From: Symsagittifera roscoffensis | Taxonomy: Eukaryota; Xenacoelomorpha; Acoela; Convolutidae | Direction: 5' to 3' | Length of the DNA: 64,000 nucleotides | Assembly: GCF_963678635.1 (NCBI RefSeq) | Contig: NC_087062.1 | Location: 57,115,970-57,179,969, forward strand | Part shown: positions 51,727 through 62,850 of the stretch, piece by piece | How the letters are laid out: the number at the start of each line of letters is the position of its first letter | Position numbering within the stretch: position 1 is the first letter of the stretch | The notes under the pieces: generated by a model | The model's input: the letters and a program-made list of their open reading frames with translations, nothing else | Databases searched by the model: none | What the model was told of the DNA's origin: nothing | Position numbers and translations under genes: made by a program

Positions 51727-52111
51727 TGAGTTATGTATGGAATAATATACTCATAGAGTAATTTCAGATAAGGTACACAGTCTGCTCGTCATGCTATCTT
51801 ATTTTCGGCCGGATAGACTCGTGCAACTTCTTAGTCTAATACCGATCTGAATCTTACTCTTATATCTCCTAGTCTCAAAATCAATAGATCTAGCGTACAC
51901 TGGTTTGCGCGAGTTAGTTTCAGAATGAGAACATTTGTATTCTAAGTTTAATTCAAATGGCTCTGGTGTTGAAACTACATGTAGTTTCAACACTTTACAA
52001 ATAAATAGGTTGTTAGTTTGATGGAGTATGATTGGTTAGTGTTTAATATTTTATAGAGGTAAAATATCATACTAATATCCAATGAAAAATACTAGTTTCG
52101 ATCTGGTTCCA
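51727..52111 (-). repeat. 3' LTR of the minus-strand copy (385 bp)
   Basis: Reads (minus) TGGAACCAGATCGAAACTAG ... ATAACTCA. The hairpin at 51968-51991 is a perfect 24-bp palindrome here (GTTGAAACTACA / TGTAGTTTCAAC). The open frame 51799-51993 inside it is repeated in the other LTRs and is not coding. Confidence 0.85.
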
Positions 52112-52734
52112 CCCATCGGGGGTTTAGAGAGTTTTAGTTCTTCAGTGTTCCTATTGTAGTGTAGGATCGATGATGGTGTTTTTCTTTAGAGGTTGCGAGC
52201 GTATTCTTTATTCTGGTTTATAAGAAGAGATGTTACCACGACAGTTTCGGGAGATCGTATTATGATTTCTGATCAGTTGTGATGAGTGTTGACCTGGTTG
52301 ATTTTTAGAGAATAGGAATAGTAGTCATGTCGTGTAGTTCGACTTTGCATGCAGTTCCCTGTGACTTGGATCTTCACGTATACTTGAGCATCGAGATGGC
52401 CATTGTTCTGTTGCAATAGATTTCTGTTGCTGCGATGCCAAGTCGTACTTTAAATCCATTGATTGTAGTGATTGTAGGCAGCATGTCAGGTGGGTTTGCC
52501 ATTCCGTAGTTGGAGTGTGATTGGGTTGTCAAATTCCTCGCTGCTCGTCTTTGGGCTGTTTATTTTCTATATATCGCTCTGTATTTTTTACATAAATAAA
52601 TCTTTGTTAATCTTGTTTTTTAGTCATGATTTTGTATTCGTTTTTATCGCAAAAGCGTTACTAATTAGTTCGGTCATTTTTAAGAGCTACTCACACTTGA
52701 GTAACTCCCGTCAAAGTTAGTGACGTGGGTGTCA

Positions 52735-53110
52735 CAAAGCGTGGATAAAGCACGATGGGTGAGGCCGGCTATAGAGCATGCTCAGGACGTCCTCTTCTGG
52801 TTGGTTAGGCCAGAAGTGAGGGTATAATTTCATGCTCTCTTTTTGGAGGGTCCTGTTTTTAGTTCAACACTTCTTGCTATTTTAATTGCTGGTGTTTTCT
52901 TTTGTTGTCTTAGCTATGTCTTTTTCTCAAGAATCAAATTTCTCAAGAATCAAATTTGTCTTTCGACTTTTTGGTGTTTTGTTCTTTTGTGTTCAGACAT
53001 AAAAATAGTCTTCAAAAGAATAAGTTATCTAATTCTAAGCTGGTGTTAATCCAGTTTGGGTACCGTGGGTTTTCTTTTCTTAGTCATGTTGTTAGGTTCT
53101 GGTTTATGGT
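52735..53110 (-). repeat. 3' non-coding block (single copy)
   Basis: Same block as 17229-17601 and the triplicate at 36901-37990, in inverse orientation, ending near CATGACTAAGAAAAG (minus). Plus-strand open frames at 52490-53171 are shadows. Confidence 0.75.
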
Positions 53111-53694
53111 GTTTAGTAAGCTTGCGTTGGTTAGTTTAGATTATTATATAATTTTTTTCCAACCGGGTTAAAGGAAAGTTTGAAACGTGTTAAAGCTTGT
53201 TAGAGTTGTTATTAGTGAAAGTTAAAACTTAAAATCAGTATTTTAAACAATTGTGTGTGGGCAAGCAATGCAAATTTGGATAGAATTAATGAGCGAGTGA
53301 ATAAAAAGAAGCGTCTCTGAATAGGTTAGTACTGCTATCTGTAAATTATGAACAGTTTTTTATTAATTTACTACTTTAAAATTATGAAATTTACTGCTTG
53401 ATTTGGGGATTGAAATTATGAATTTATTTTCAATTGTATGAATATTTACTGCTTTGGGGAAAAAATTTTATATATCACTTTACTGCTTTGAATGGGATAA
53501 TTTTATTGCTTCAAATACTCAACTGGTTAATAGAAATTTATAGCTTTATAAAAAGTTTGTTTTTTATTTTGTTTTTTGTTTTGAAGCTGATTGATGATTC
53601 TGCCTATGAAGAAAAAGAAAACATTGAATATGAATGGTTAGTGTTTTTTGAATTTATTAGCATCGATTTCATATTACCTAATCTTTGGTGAAGA

Positions 53695-55470
53695 AGCCAT
53701 GGGAAGAAATCGTGGGTGATATCAGATGAGGTTAGTAGTTTAGCTAACAAACGGATAGTGTTTTTAGTTTGCAGAAGTGGCCAAAGCAATTCGAGTGCTT
53801 TAATGATGTTGTGTTCTTCAGTGCTGGGTGTTTGTTCTTACGGTGTGTTTTGAATAAGGTAATACAGTTTGTGATTATAGCGAGTGTTATATATGAACTC
53901 TAGGATTGGGACTTCAACGGGCTCGTGGAATTTATGAGGGACAATTAGTGGGCGGGTTTCGTCTACGTTTGGGAGTTTGGTTAAGGGCAGAAGATATACA
54001 TCTGGGTGATGGGGTCGTAATTTTGGAGCGTGCCATGTAAGTTAGTGTCTTTAATACAAAAAGTGAAATTAAGAAAAATTGGTGATGTGTATTTAGAGTT
54101 AATCTATTGATATATATGGTGAGATTGTCGTGCTGGTATATTGAGAGTGTAATGGTGTTGAATGAGTTTGTAGTAAGTGTATGTTTGTGTTTGTTTAGTT
54201 CGTTTGAACAGTGCAAATCATGTTCTTTGGGCGTGAGGAAATGAAAGGTTAGTGAAAAGTGGTTAAACTTGTTAAAGTATGAATCATAAGCATGAATATT
54301 ACGTAGTGCTGCTGAGATGATGTTGTCATGTTTTTTATTTAGGATGTTGAGGGTGAACGTGTATGGGGTTTTGATGAAAAAACTTTCAGTTAGTTGGGGG
54401 TTGGCATATGGATCGTTGTTTAGAAAGATGTCTTCGTTGGGTCGGATGATGTTATGATAGAATAATCATTGGCTTTAGTTGCAGTGAACCTTGTTAGTGA
54501 TTGTCTGTGTTCTATTTGTGTGAATTGTTTTGGGAGTAGTGCTGTTATTAGAAGATAGAGTTGGGTGCTGAACACTTCAATATCATAAGGGGTGTTATAT
54601 AGTGGCAGTGATAGTGGATTAGTAAGTGATAATTAGGTGTCCATGAAAGTGTAGGGTATAATACTTGATCGTTTACATAATTGGGTTTCTCATTATTGGG
54701 GTCTGAATGGAAGTATGTGTATTGCGGGAAAAAGGGTAGAAATATTTGTAGAAATTCTTTGGTATTAGTGTGAAGTGGATGATTAACAAATGTTGCGGAT
54801 GTTCCTGGGTTAGATGGGAATGGAATAATTGGGAATTTTCTTTTAAAGGTTCGGTAAGCGCGATTGGTACTAGAGGATGGGATTGATGAGAAGGTCGGGT
54901 TTTGGTAAGGTGTATAATTTGATGAGTGGTTTGGGGTTGATGCGTTGGATGATGTTATAGACCGGGAGAGTTGGTGAATAGTTAGTGTTTGTGGGTGTTG
55001 TAATTGTTGGTGCAGTGTTATGAAGTTATCAAGCTCGTGTGATTTTTGTGTGTGGTCTGAGTCGTTGTTATCGAATGGTTCACTGGTTTGAGGGGAATAT
55101 ATGGGTGTAACATATGAAATGGGAGAAGGAGGGGAGGGGGGTTCAATCTTGACTTGGAAATAGATAGGTTGAAAGGGAGATTGGGAAAATGTAGATAGAC
55201 TGGGTTCAGAGTTGGCAAAATCGTCGGTTGTTTCGATATCGGAGTTGTTGAATTAGGAGATAGTGTCATATACTGTTGTATTGGAATTAGTATCTGATTC
55301 CATGCTGGATGAAATGTTTCGATGAGATGATTGAGGTGGGGGGAAAGCAAAAGTGGGATAATGGGGAGGTTGTTCTGGAAGTTGGGTGGGTGGGAAATTG
55401 ATCGATGGAGGCATCCAACTTGGCGGCTCATCGTGGGCTAAAAAGATGGTTGTTCTGAGAACGAAAATTA
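53695..55470 (-). pseudogene. ORF X, minus-strand copy (degraded)
   Basis: Starts near AHDEPPSWMPPSINFPP at about 55435 with a long Pro/Ser/Thr-rich N-terminal region (SDIETTDDFANSEPS, ISYVTPI), then the ordered part with FLQIFLPFFPQYTYF, SLPLYNTPYD and NVDETRPLIVPHKF, and the C-terminus LLAKLLTSSD. Frames shift at least three times and several stops are present. Comparison with 15481-16718 shows that the stops in each copy fall at different places, so the common ancestor was open over most of this length (probably more than 500 codons). No domain recognised. Confidence 0.55.
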
Positions 55471-56079
55471 GTGGTATGAGAATGTTCTATAATTTGTTCG
55501 TATGTGTCTTCTAAGTTGGGTTATCGGGTCATTATGTGTTCAATTGGGCTTTGTGGATATTTGATCTCGAAGTTATGAGGTCCGTTAGGGCGATAATTCT
55601 GAAATTTCACTGTACCAAAGCTAGGGGATGGTTATGGCTTAGGTTTTGCAATTGTGGTGCTGTACGCGTTGTATTCGTATCGTTTCGTGATTGTCATATG
55701 TGTTTGGTGTTGTTGATGGCTTGGTATTATATTCTTTTATTTGAGCGTCTAAAAGAATTTTTTTGATCGATGCTAAAAATTCCAAAAAATCTTGCAAATA
55801 ATGTGCGTGCTACGCTTGCTTGTCGGTTTACTTGTGTGTGTATTGCACTTGTGTTGTAGATTCCTTTTAGTAATGAGAAAAAAATCCAAGAAAATTAAAC
55901 TTTGCGTATAATATAGTCAATCTTTCTAAGATGTAATAGGGCAAGAAAGGCAAGAAGTTCGTTTTTCATGTTTACAAAACTAAAAATATTTATCGGTGGT
56001 ATATCTTGTGGTCTGTATTTTTCGCCATTTAAGTAAAGTAATCTTTTATTTCTTTAAAATATCCGCTATAGTCTTGTGC

Positions 56080-57990
56080 GTATATGTCTGAAAAGCCTGC
56101 TGTTTCTGCAAGTTAGCGTAGGTTTTGATCTGTGGATTGTCGTTGTATTGTGTCCAATTTTGTGAGTATTTCTTGAAACTGTTGTGTTTGGATGTGATGT
56201 TGGATGTCAGATATAGAGTATATGCCGATTGATTCTAAATCAATATTGGCGTTGCGGACAATAGCTCTAATGCTTTCTATTGAAGTTTTTTGAGTGGTTG
56301 CATAAGTTTAGGATATGGTTCGAGAAGATAGTATTTGTCTTCCTCAGGGTTTAATTGTACTACATTGTGGCTATTTTTTGATCCACATGGGACTGCTGTA
56401 TCTCAAAAATAAGTTATGCGGGAGAGTGTATCAACTAAATGTTTTTTCTTTTTGTAGAATATTAGGATTCTTTTATAGAAACTATGTCTTCAAAAATATA
56501 TAAAGGTGATATTTCTTGGTACAAGTGTAACACTATAATATATTTTACTTCGTAGTCAAAAAAATTGGATGTGTTTCCTAACAATAAACATCCTGCATAA
56601 GGGAATTTAAGTCCTGCTAGTTCAAGTGATTGTAAAATTTCGTTCAAGTTTGCATAATTTATGAAGTACTTCAAGATCTGTCAAAGATATTTCTTGAACG
56701 ATTCTTCTTATTGTGTAGTATAATTTCATGTCTAAGTGTATGACAAAGTGAATTGCGCCAATTTGAGTGTTGTTCATGAGTGATAGTTCTTGTAAACGTG
56801 TACTGTCTTTGCCTTGTGATTTTAATTTTCCGCCAATTCTTCCTGTATTAATTTGAAATTGTACTGGGATATATAAGTTTTCATCAGTGGTTGAACGAGA
56901 TGTAGCCATTTCATGGATAAATATTTTTCCTGTATTCAAATCGAAACCGTCTTCCTATTTGCCAAGAATTTCTGAATACAGTGTTTTGTAAAGTTGTTTG
57001 GTGTCTATATATGCAAGTTCCGTTTCTGGGTATATTTGGAAACGTGTCAAATTATTTTCTTTAATATGGATGTTTCAAAATCTATAATTACTATGTCTGA
57101 GTTGATAAAGGCTTACATCTTCAAACGGAATTGATTCAATAAAACATTTTTGTTGAAATTTTATCATTCTAGGTTGTAGTGTTCTACTTGAAATGTGGTA
57201 CAGGTGTCTTCGGGGAACCAAACAATTGTTGCTTGTGTGCGTGTAGTAGCCTCGCAGTATCCTTGGTCGTTTTTGCAAGGGAGTCTGAGTCCTTGATAAA
57301 TTATAGTGTCATCTTTTAAATCACGTGTTAGTTGTACTTTTTCAAGTTGTATTTTCCAATCAAAAAACATGATTTCTTGGTAACCTTTAATTTATGTATC
57401 TGCTGTACAATTTGAGGGACTGTTTATTCCAGGTTGTGGTATCCAGTTTTTATCATGGAGAACGTAAGTTAAAATTCCATGTGCTCCGTGAAATGGAAAT
57501 TTGTTATCTAATCTTATATGACCTTGGTATTTTTCATGTTCAGCTTGATGTGCTGAGTCTAGAAAAACTTGAAAGTTTACTAACTTTCTGTTTTTGCCTT
57601 TGTTTGATGTAATTTTTAATCTTTCAAGTTCAGGGCAATCTTGGGCAATCTTCAGGGCTGAGGTGCAATAGTCTTTGGATGTTACTTTGGATGAAAGATT
57701 CATGATCTAGTTTGTTTTTGTTTCCGTTTCAGACTTGGGAACAATGTACTTTCTTTTCGCTGTGAGTTTATATCCTGTTAGTGTTGTAGCTTGTGCTTTT
57801 GAGTAAAGTTTTGCTATTACATTTGTTGTTTCGATTGATTGTTGTTCGGATTCACATTGAGCGACTTGGTTTATTGCATATTTGCGTAAAGTTTTTTGTT
57901 CATCTTCTTTACAGTCATAGTGTGTGTCTAATCAATCCTGGGGTCCTGTTTGGGGGAAGGATTATTACGATCGGGTTTTGAAAAACTGAA
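56080..57990 (-). pseudogene. Env-like region, minus-strand copy
   Basis: Coding-like pieces in several frames: 57392-57703 (CPELERLKI, FQVFLDSAHQ, GILTYVLHDKNW), 57075-57370, 56622-56939 (RIGGKLKSQ, TRLQELSLM, HLDMKL, LHKLCKLER) and 56462-56674 (EILQSLELAG, YAGCLLLGNTSNFFDYE). The last two resemble the 'LER-x-x-ILQSL-x-LA ... AG-x-LL-x-GN' pattern that I associate with env-like proteins of Ty3/gypsy-type elements. Upstream, cysteine-containing sequence homologous to 5760-6110 is also present. Too decayed for a product. Confidence 0.45.
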
Positions 57991-58204
57991 AAAAAAAGAG
58001 TCTGAAAAATTAGTATCTTTAAAAGATACATGTGTACGATAGTTCTGAATATGGATTATAAAGGTGATACATCCAATTGTCTTTTTTGTGTATCTATCGT
58101 ATTTTTAGATTATTTCTGTGGTTATAAACGGGGGAGGGTAAAAATTGAGCTGTTAATTGCGGAGGGGCTAGGGAAAAGGGATGATGATATGTATTATTTA
58201 GTCT

Positions 58205-58880
58205 TACTGTGATTTCATATTTTAGTAACAAGTTGACTTGTGCAATTATTTGTATGATATGTTCTTGACTATCTGAATATCTTTGTGAATATCTTGTCGA
58301 TATTGTAATCTATTCAGTGCCCAGCTGTGTAATCTGTTACTTTCGTTGTGTTGTCCAAATAATGTAAGGGTTGCTACGAATGTTTTCCAATCTAATCGTA
58401 GTTGTGTGTTATTTGTTGATTTTTCTCTATATCTAGCGTCGAATTTGGAGGAAATGGTGTTTGTGAAAATTGAGTTAAAGAAGGGGTTGAAGAGCTTCAG
58501 CTAGTGACAAAGATCTGTCTGATGAAACGTCTATTGGATCAATTATTAAATTTGGTTCGCCTTTGGTGAAATCTTGTGTCATCATAAATGGGAAATATTC
58601 TTTAGTGGCTGGAGGATTAAAAGGGTTTTCTACTAGAAAGGTCTACAGGATTTGTTGTTGGCGAACGAGGTATTTTGAATTGAATTCTGGGGTTTTGCAA
58701 ATTTCTATTTCGTCTTGGATGAATAATTTGTCGGTTTATTTCGAGTGTGTTTTGGTTTTGACTTTGGTGTCTTGCTCTATTAGGATCTTGTTGGAGAGGG
58801 GGGTATATTTTATATACTAGTTCGTATTGTGGTTCGCTCAGCGTTGCTTGGCGAATTACTGGTTCTAGTGGTTCGGACAA
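58205..58880 (-). pseudogene. S/P-rich ORF, minus-strand copy
   Basis: Begins with LEPVIRQATLSEPQY and YKIYPPLQQDPNRARH, homologous to 12061-12190, followed by TQDFTKGEPNLI near 58585 and a shifted continuation matching the 199-codon ORF at 12459. A stop and two shifts interrupt it. Confidence 0.5.
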
Positions 58881-59070
58881 ACTTGCTTGTCTTTCTTCAA
58901 AAGTATTTGGATTATCTTGAACAGAGATGCGTGTTGATTATTGAGGGATAGTTGTTTGAGTATTTGTTGGTGTTGTTGGAGGTTCTTGGGACGTTGTTGG
59001 TGGGTTGTTGATTAGCAATTTTAAAAAACTTTTGGAAAATTTTTATTTAAGAAGAAATCTTATGTTCACT

Positions 59071-59235
59071 TTAATATTCTTCAATGAAAAGTGTTAAAAG
59101 TATCGTTGCTAATGCGAAGGTTACAATAGTCTTTCTTATACATTCGCAAACTGTCACTATCAGAGATGTCAGAAATGTGAGAAACATTATAAAAAGAAGA
59201 AAAACATCTGTTCTACTGAATAGATGTTGGAACAT
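59071..59235 (-). CDS. Small two-helix membrane ORF, minus-strand copy
   Basis: 54 codons, ATG at 59235 to TAA at 59071-59073. MFQHLFSRTDVFLLFIMF, a first hydrophobic helix, the CECIRK loop, a second helix (TFALATILLTLF) and the C-terminus IEEY. Homologous over its whole length to 11681-11869, with both copies intact while neighbouring ORFs have decayed. Confidence 0.6.
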   Translation of the reverse strand: MFQHLFSRTDVFLLFIMFLTFLTSLIVTVCECIRKTIVTFALATILLTLFIEEY

Positions 59236-59239
59236 TTAG

Positions 59240-59690
59240 ACAGTTTTTTGAAACATCGTACTTGAAGAGGTGTTCAATTATTTTGGAGAAATTTTCGTAG
59301 GTTGGGGCTCGGGAATTAAAATTGATGAATAAGTTGCTAAAAATTATCAGGGCGAGGATGATTATTTCTAAAATATCGGATATGAGAACTATACCAGATT
59401 TGAAAAATTGGAAAGAATTAAAAAAAGATTTGAAAGTATATTAAGAAACATTTGAACTGTTTGAGAAAAGAGCATTTGAAGAAAGTTCTTCGTCGAATTA
59501 TTTTTTATTTTTTGAGGCCAAATTTAAGTGTAGTCGGATTGTTTATTAGTTTTTTGACAAATGGGTTGGATCACGGCAATTTTTGAGAAAGCGGAGTTTT
59601 GAGGGCTCTTAAGAGTCTTTCTGGCTTTGTTGTTTTTTATTGAATGATTGAAGGTATCTAAGAGATATTCGTACTTTAGGCTAAATGATC
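59240..59690 (-). pseudogene. Transmembrane ORF, minus-strand copy
   Basis: Homologous to 11274-11597: KIAVIQPICQK, then an Asn/Lys/Ser-rich segment, then the membrane helix ISDILEIIILALIIFSN and a short hydrophilic tail that the plus copy has lost behind two stops. One stop interrupts the middle. Confidence 0.45.
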
Positions 59691-60349
59691 ATGTCCATTT
59701 TGTTCTTTAGGCTAATTTAATAATTTTCCCTAAAGAGTTTTTGAGGTCTAAGTTGGGACAATATTGCTGATTTTTGAACTGCTTGATAGGGGAGGGTTGT
59801 AATAATGAAGCTTTGTTTATTTCAGGTCTCAATGTTTAGCGGTTTGCTTATTTTTGACCTGGAGGTCCTTAAGTTATAAATAGAGATTAGCTTGAGGGTG
59901 ATTATTTGTCGGCTAAAGAAGTCGTGTTAAAAATGGGGTGATGATTCAAAAAAACTTCTAATTGGCTGAATTTGAACTATTTTGTTCAAGTGCTTTTCAG
60001 CACGAATTTAACAAAAAATATAGAGTTTATGAAAATATCTTCAAGAGCTAAAAATGTTACTGAATTCAAAGCGGTTTTTGAAATTCAACTTTCTTTAATA
60101 TTTTAGATTGTGGGATGAATGTTTTGTAACCTTTTCGTGGCTGCTTACGAAGTCGTGATGACTGTCTATGTGGAGAGTTTTCTTTATGATGTATAATTTT
60201 TTGTTCTCATTTTTAAAAATTTTCTTTCTGTTTGAGGTATCTTTTTGTTGTTTATGTTTTTGATTTTTATTTGGGAAGCTCTTTGTCCTTTTTATCTAAT
60301 TGTTTTTGGATGGGGTGCATATCAGTGCTTTGATTTTAATTTTTTTTCT
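59691..60349 (-). other. Spacer between pol and the membrane ORFs
   Basis: No ORF supported. From about 59870 downward it matches the start of the P blocks (GGACCTCCAGGTCAAAAA), so the P blocks begin in this spacer. Confidence 0.5.
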
Positions 60350-62850
60350 GATCTATTCTGATTAATTTTAAGTCCTGTAAAAGATTATTATTGAGTAAGT
60401 TCTCGTACTCTTTCGGGTTATGAGATAAAAGATTGTTTCGATGTTGAACGATTTCTTTCCTGTTTAAGTCTGTGAGTTTGTATGTTACATCAGTGGGTTT
60501 ATCAATTATTTGATACGGTCATTTTCGGATTGGTTGTATTTTTTTAAGAAATTCGTTGTTGTGTTATGAAATTTGGAATTGAAACATATGTTCTAAATTT
60601 TTAAATTGGTTGCTGGAGTAAATCGGGAATTTATTTTGGAATTAAAATTTTGTCTGTGTATTAATTTCTTTATTATTTTCTGGCAAATTTCGTTGTGTTT
60701 TTTGTTTCTGTTTAAAATCCATTCGGTGTGTACTGGAAGCTAATTTTAAAGTTTGCGGATGTTGAAAATGATCCTCATCGTGGGTATATAGTGGTAGATT
60801 GTAACATATTGATTCTTTAGTGGGTTGGCAATAACCTTGTGCATTTTTTGAAGCTTTTGCTGTGATTATTATCGGTTTCCGTGGTTTCTGGTTGAAAACC
60901 ATTTCATAGGGTGATAGTCCTAAGGTTGTTATGATTTGTGAATTATAAGATAGTGGGAATAGTTTTGCATCTGTTGATCACTCAGTATATCTTGTGTCAT
61001 TTCCGTTATGCATACATCTGAGATAGTCTTGTAGTGAACAGTTCATGGCTTCAACTAAAACATTAGTCCAAGGTGCGTGAGATGTACGTGGTTTGTGTTT
61101 AATGTTATATAAGTGGCATAGTGTGATAATTTCGTTGATTGTAATTTCAGTGCAATTGTCTGTAACAAGGATTTCGGGTAATCCGAATTTTGCTATCCAG
61201 TGTTCATAAAGTGTTGTATATGCATAGTAAGCATTACAATGAGGTACTGGGTTAAGTGCTACGTAGTTTGTGAATGCATCTACTGTGATCATTATTTATG
61301 AGTTTCCTTCTGAAGATGGTGTTATTGTTCCTTTTGTATCGAAAGAAATTCTGTGATTGAAAAACATACTTTGTCCTTTAAAGTCTTATTTTTCTGCAAT
61401 TTGTTTTTGGTTTGGGTATGGTTTGTTTAATTGACATGTTATGCAACCGTTGCATTATACTTTTATCCAAATTGGTGCATTTGGGAACTAAAAAATTTGT
61501 ATAAGACTTGAGGTTGTCGTATCTGCTCCTGAGTGTCCTTTAGTGTGTAAAGAGTGAGAGGTATGAAAAGCTATAGGCATCATACTTAAAGGTAGGCAGG
61601 GTACTTTGATATCGGATGTTTGGTATTCTAGGATATCTGTGTTTTCGTTGATAGAGGTGTTGTTAAATTTTCTGAAATATCAAAGAAGGGTTTTGTTTCC
61701 TAGGATGGTGGTATCGGCTTTAATTGGCTTGGTTTTATATTTCTGCCAAGATTTAAATTGTCTGATGACTGGGTCAAGATTTTGATGTTTTTGTAACAAG
61801 TCGAGTGTTATTTTTTCTGTTAATGGGAGAAAAATAATTTCAATTTCTACTTTTGATAGAGGTATTGTATCTAGTGGGTCATAAAAGTTAAAAACATGGT
61901 TAATTGTTAATTAAATCCTTATTTGGTGGGCCTGATAAAATCATATTATCAGTGAGATTTTCTTTTTCTATTAAAAGGAATAGATCTGTTTTTTTTTTTA
62001 AATTTTTGTTTGACTGGTTTTTGCTGTGTGTTGTTTTTTATCCATGAAGAGTATGGTATCGGTTTGAATGTAGATTTTCCTAGTAAATCTACCTCATAGT
62101 GATTGTTTTGATAATTTAGATATAGTGGAAAATGTTGTAAATTATTTATTTGTGATTTGTCTATATCAGTTTTTTCTGCATTTTTGCATTGTAATTTTGG
62201 TGATATTTCATCTTTTGCAAGGAAAAATTTTATGTTTTGTGGTATTTCAACTGTTTTTTTTAGAGTTAACATTTCAGGTGGTGTATTTCTACTGAGAAAA
62301 TCTGGTAGTGCGAGGTTTTTTCCTGCTGTTCAAACTGAATGTATATTTGGGAATTTCATTAAAATTAGTTGAAATTTATAAACTCTATGAATTGGGTTTG
62401 ATTTTTGTGTAAAAAGAAAGATTATTGGTTTATGATGTGTAAATAAAACTGTTGGATGTTTAGATTCAAGTGTTAAAAATTCATATTCTCTAAATGTATA
62501 TATTATGGCTGTGCATTCTCTCATAAGGGTAGAGAGTCTAAGTTCAGCTTGAGTGAAGAGCCTAAATTCATTTTCTTCGTTCCATTGTAATATGGTAATA
62601 ATGCTGCGCCGATGCCAAAATTTGAGGCGTCGCACATGGCATAAAATGGTTGATCGGGATCTGGAATAGTGTTTGATAATTGTTCACAGAGAAGAGTTTT
62701 TATCTTTTCAAGTCGTTTCTGATGTTCAGTTGTCCATTCGAAATTATTTTGCTGTCTAAGGATGTTATAAAATGGTCTAAAGTATAGTTGCATTTTGTAT
62801 ACGTATTTACTTAAGAAGTTTAACATTCCAAGCAAGAGATACACAATTTT
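60350..62850 (-). pseudogene. pol: pol: RNase H and integrase, RT truncated
   Basis: From 62844: the end of the reverse transcriptase connection (LNFLSKYVYKM), then RNase H-type sequence with YAMCDASNFGIGAALL (first Asp), a frameshift, MRECTAIIYTFREYEF (Glu) and FTHHKPI, where the usual TDHK Asp is His. A linker follows (62272-61949). The integrase has remnants of the zinc-binding CNGCITCQ, then the core with ISFDTKG, ILVTDNCTEI and LVEAMNCSL: the D-D-E residues are present, with 35 residues between the second Asp and Glu. A C-terminal domain with VTYKLTDLNRK ends near 60350. At least four frameshifts or stops. Typical Ty3/gypsy order (RNase H before integrase). Confidence 0.8.

Larger units (their letters stand above)
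51727..62850 (-). mobile_element. Env-bearing LTR retroelement, minus-strand copy, 5'-truncated
   Basis: Runs from within reverse transcriptase/RNase H (62850) through integrase, membrane ORFs, S/P-rich ORF, env-like region, ORF X and 3' block to a 385-bp LTR at 51727-52111. The order matches the plus-strand copy at 11093-18639. Nothing homologous to gag or to a 5' LTR is present above 62850. Many frameshifts and stops. The base composition of the minus (coding) strand is poor in G throughout, as in the plus copies. Confidence 0.8.
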
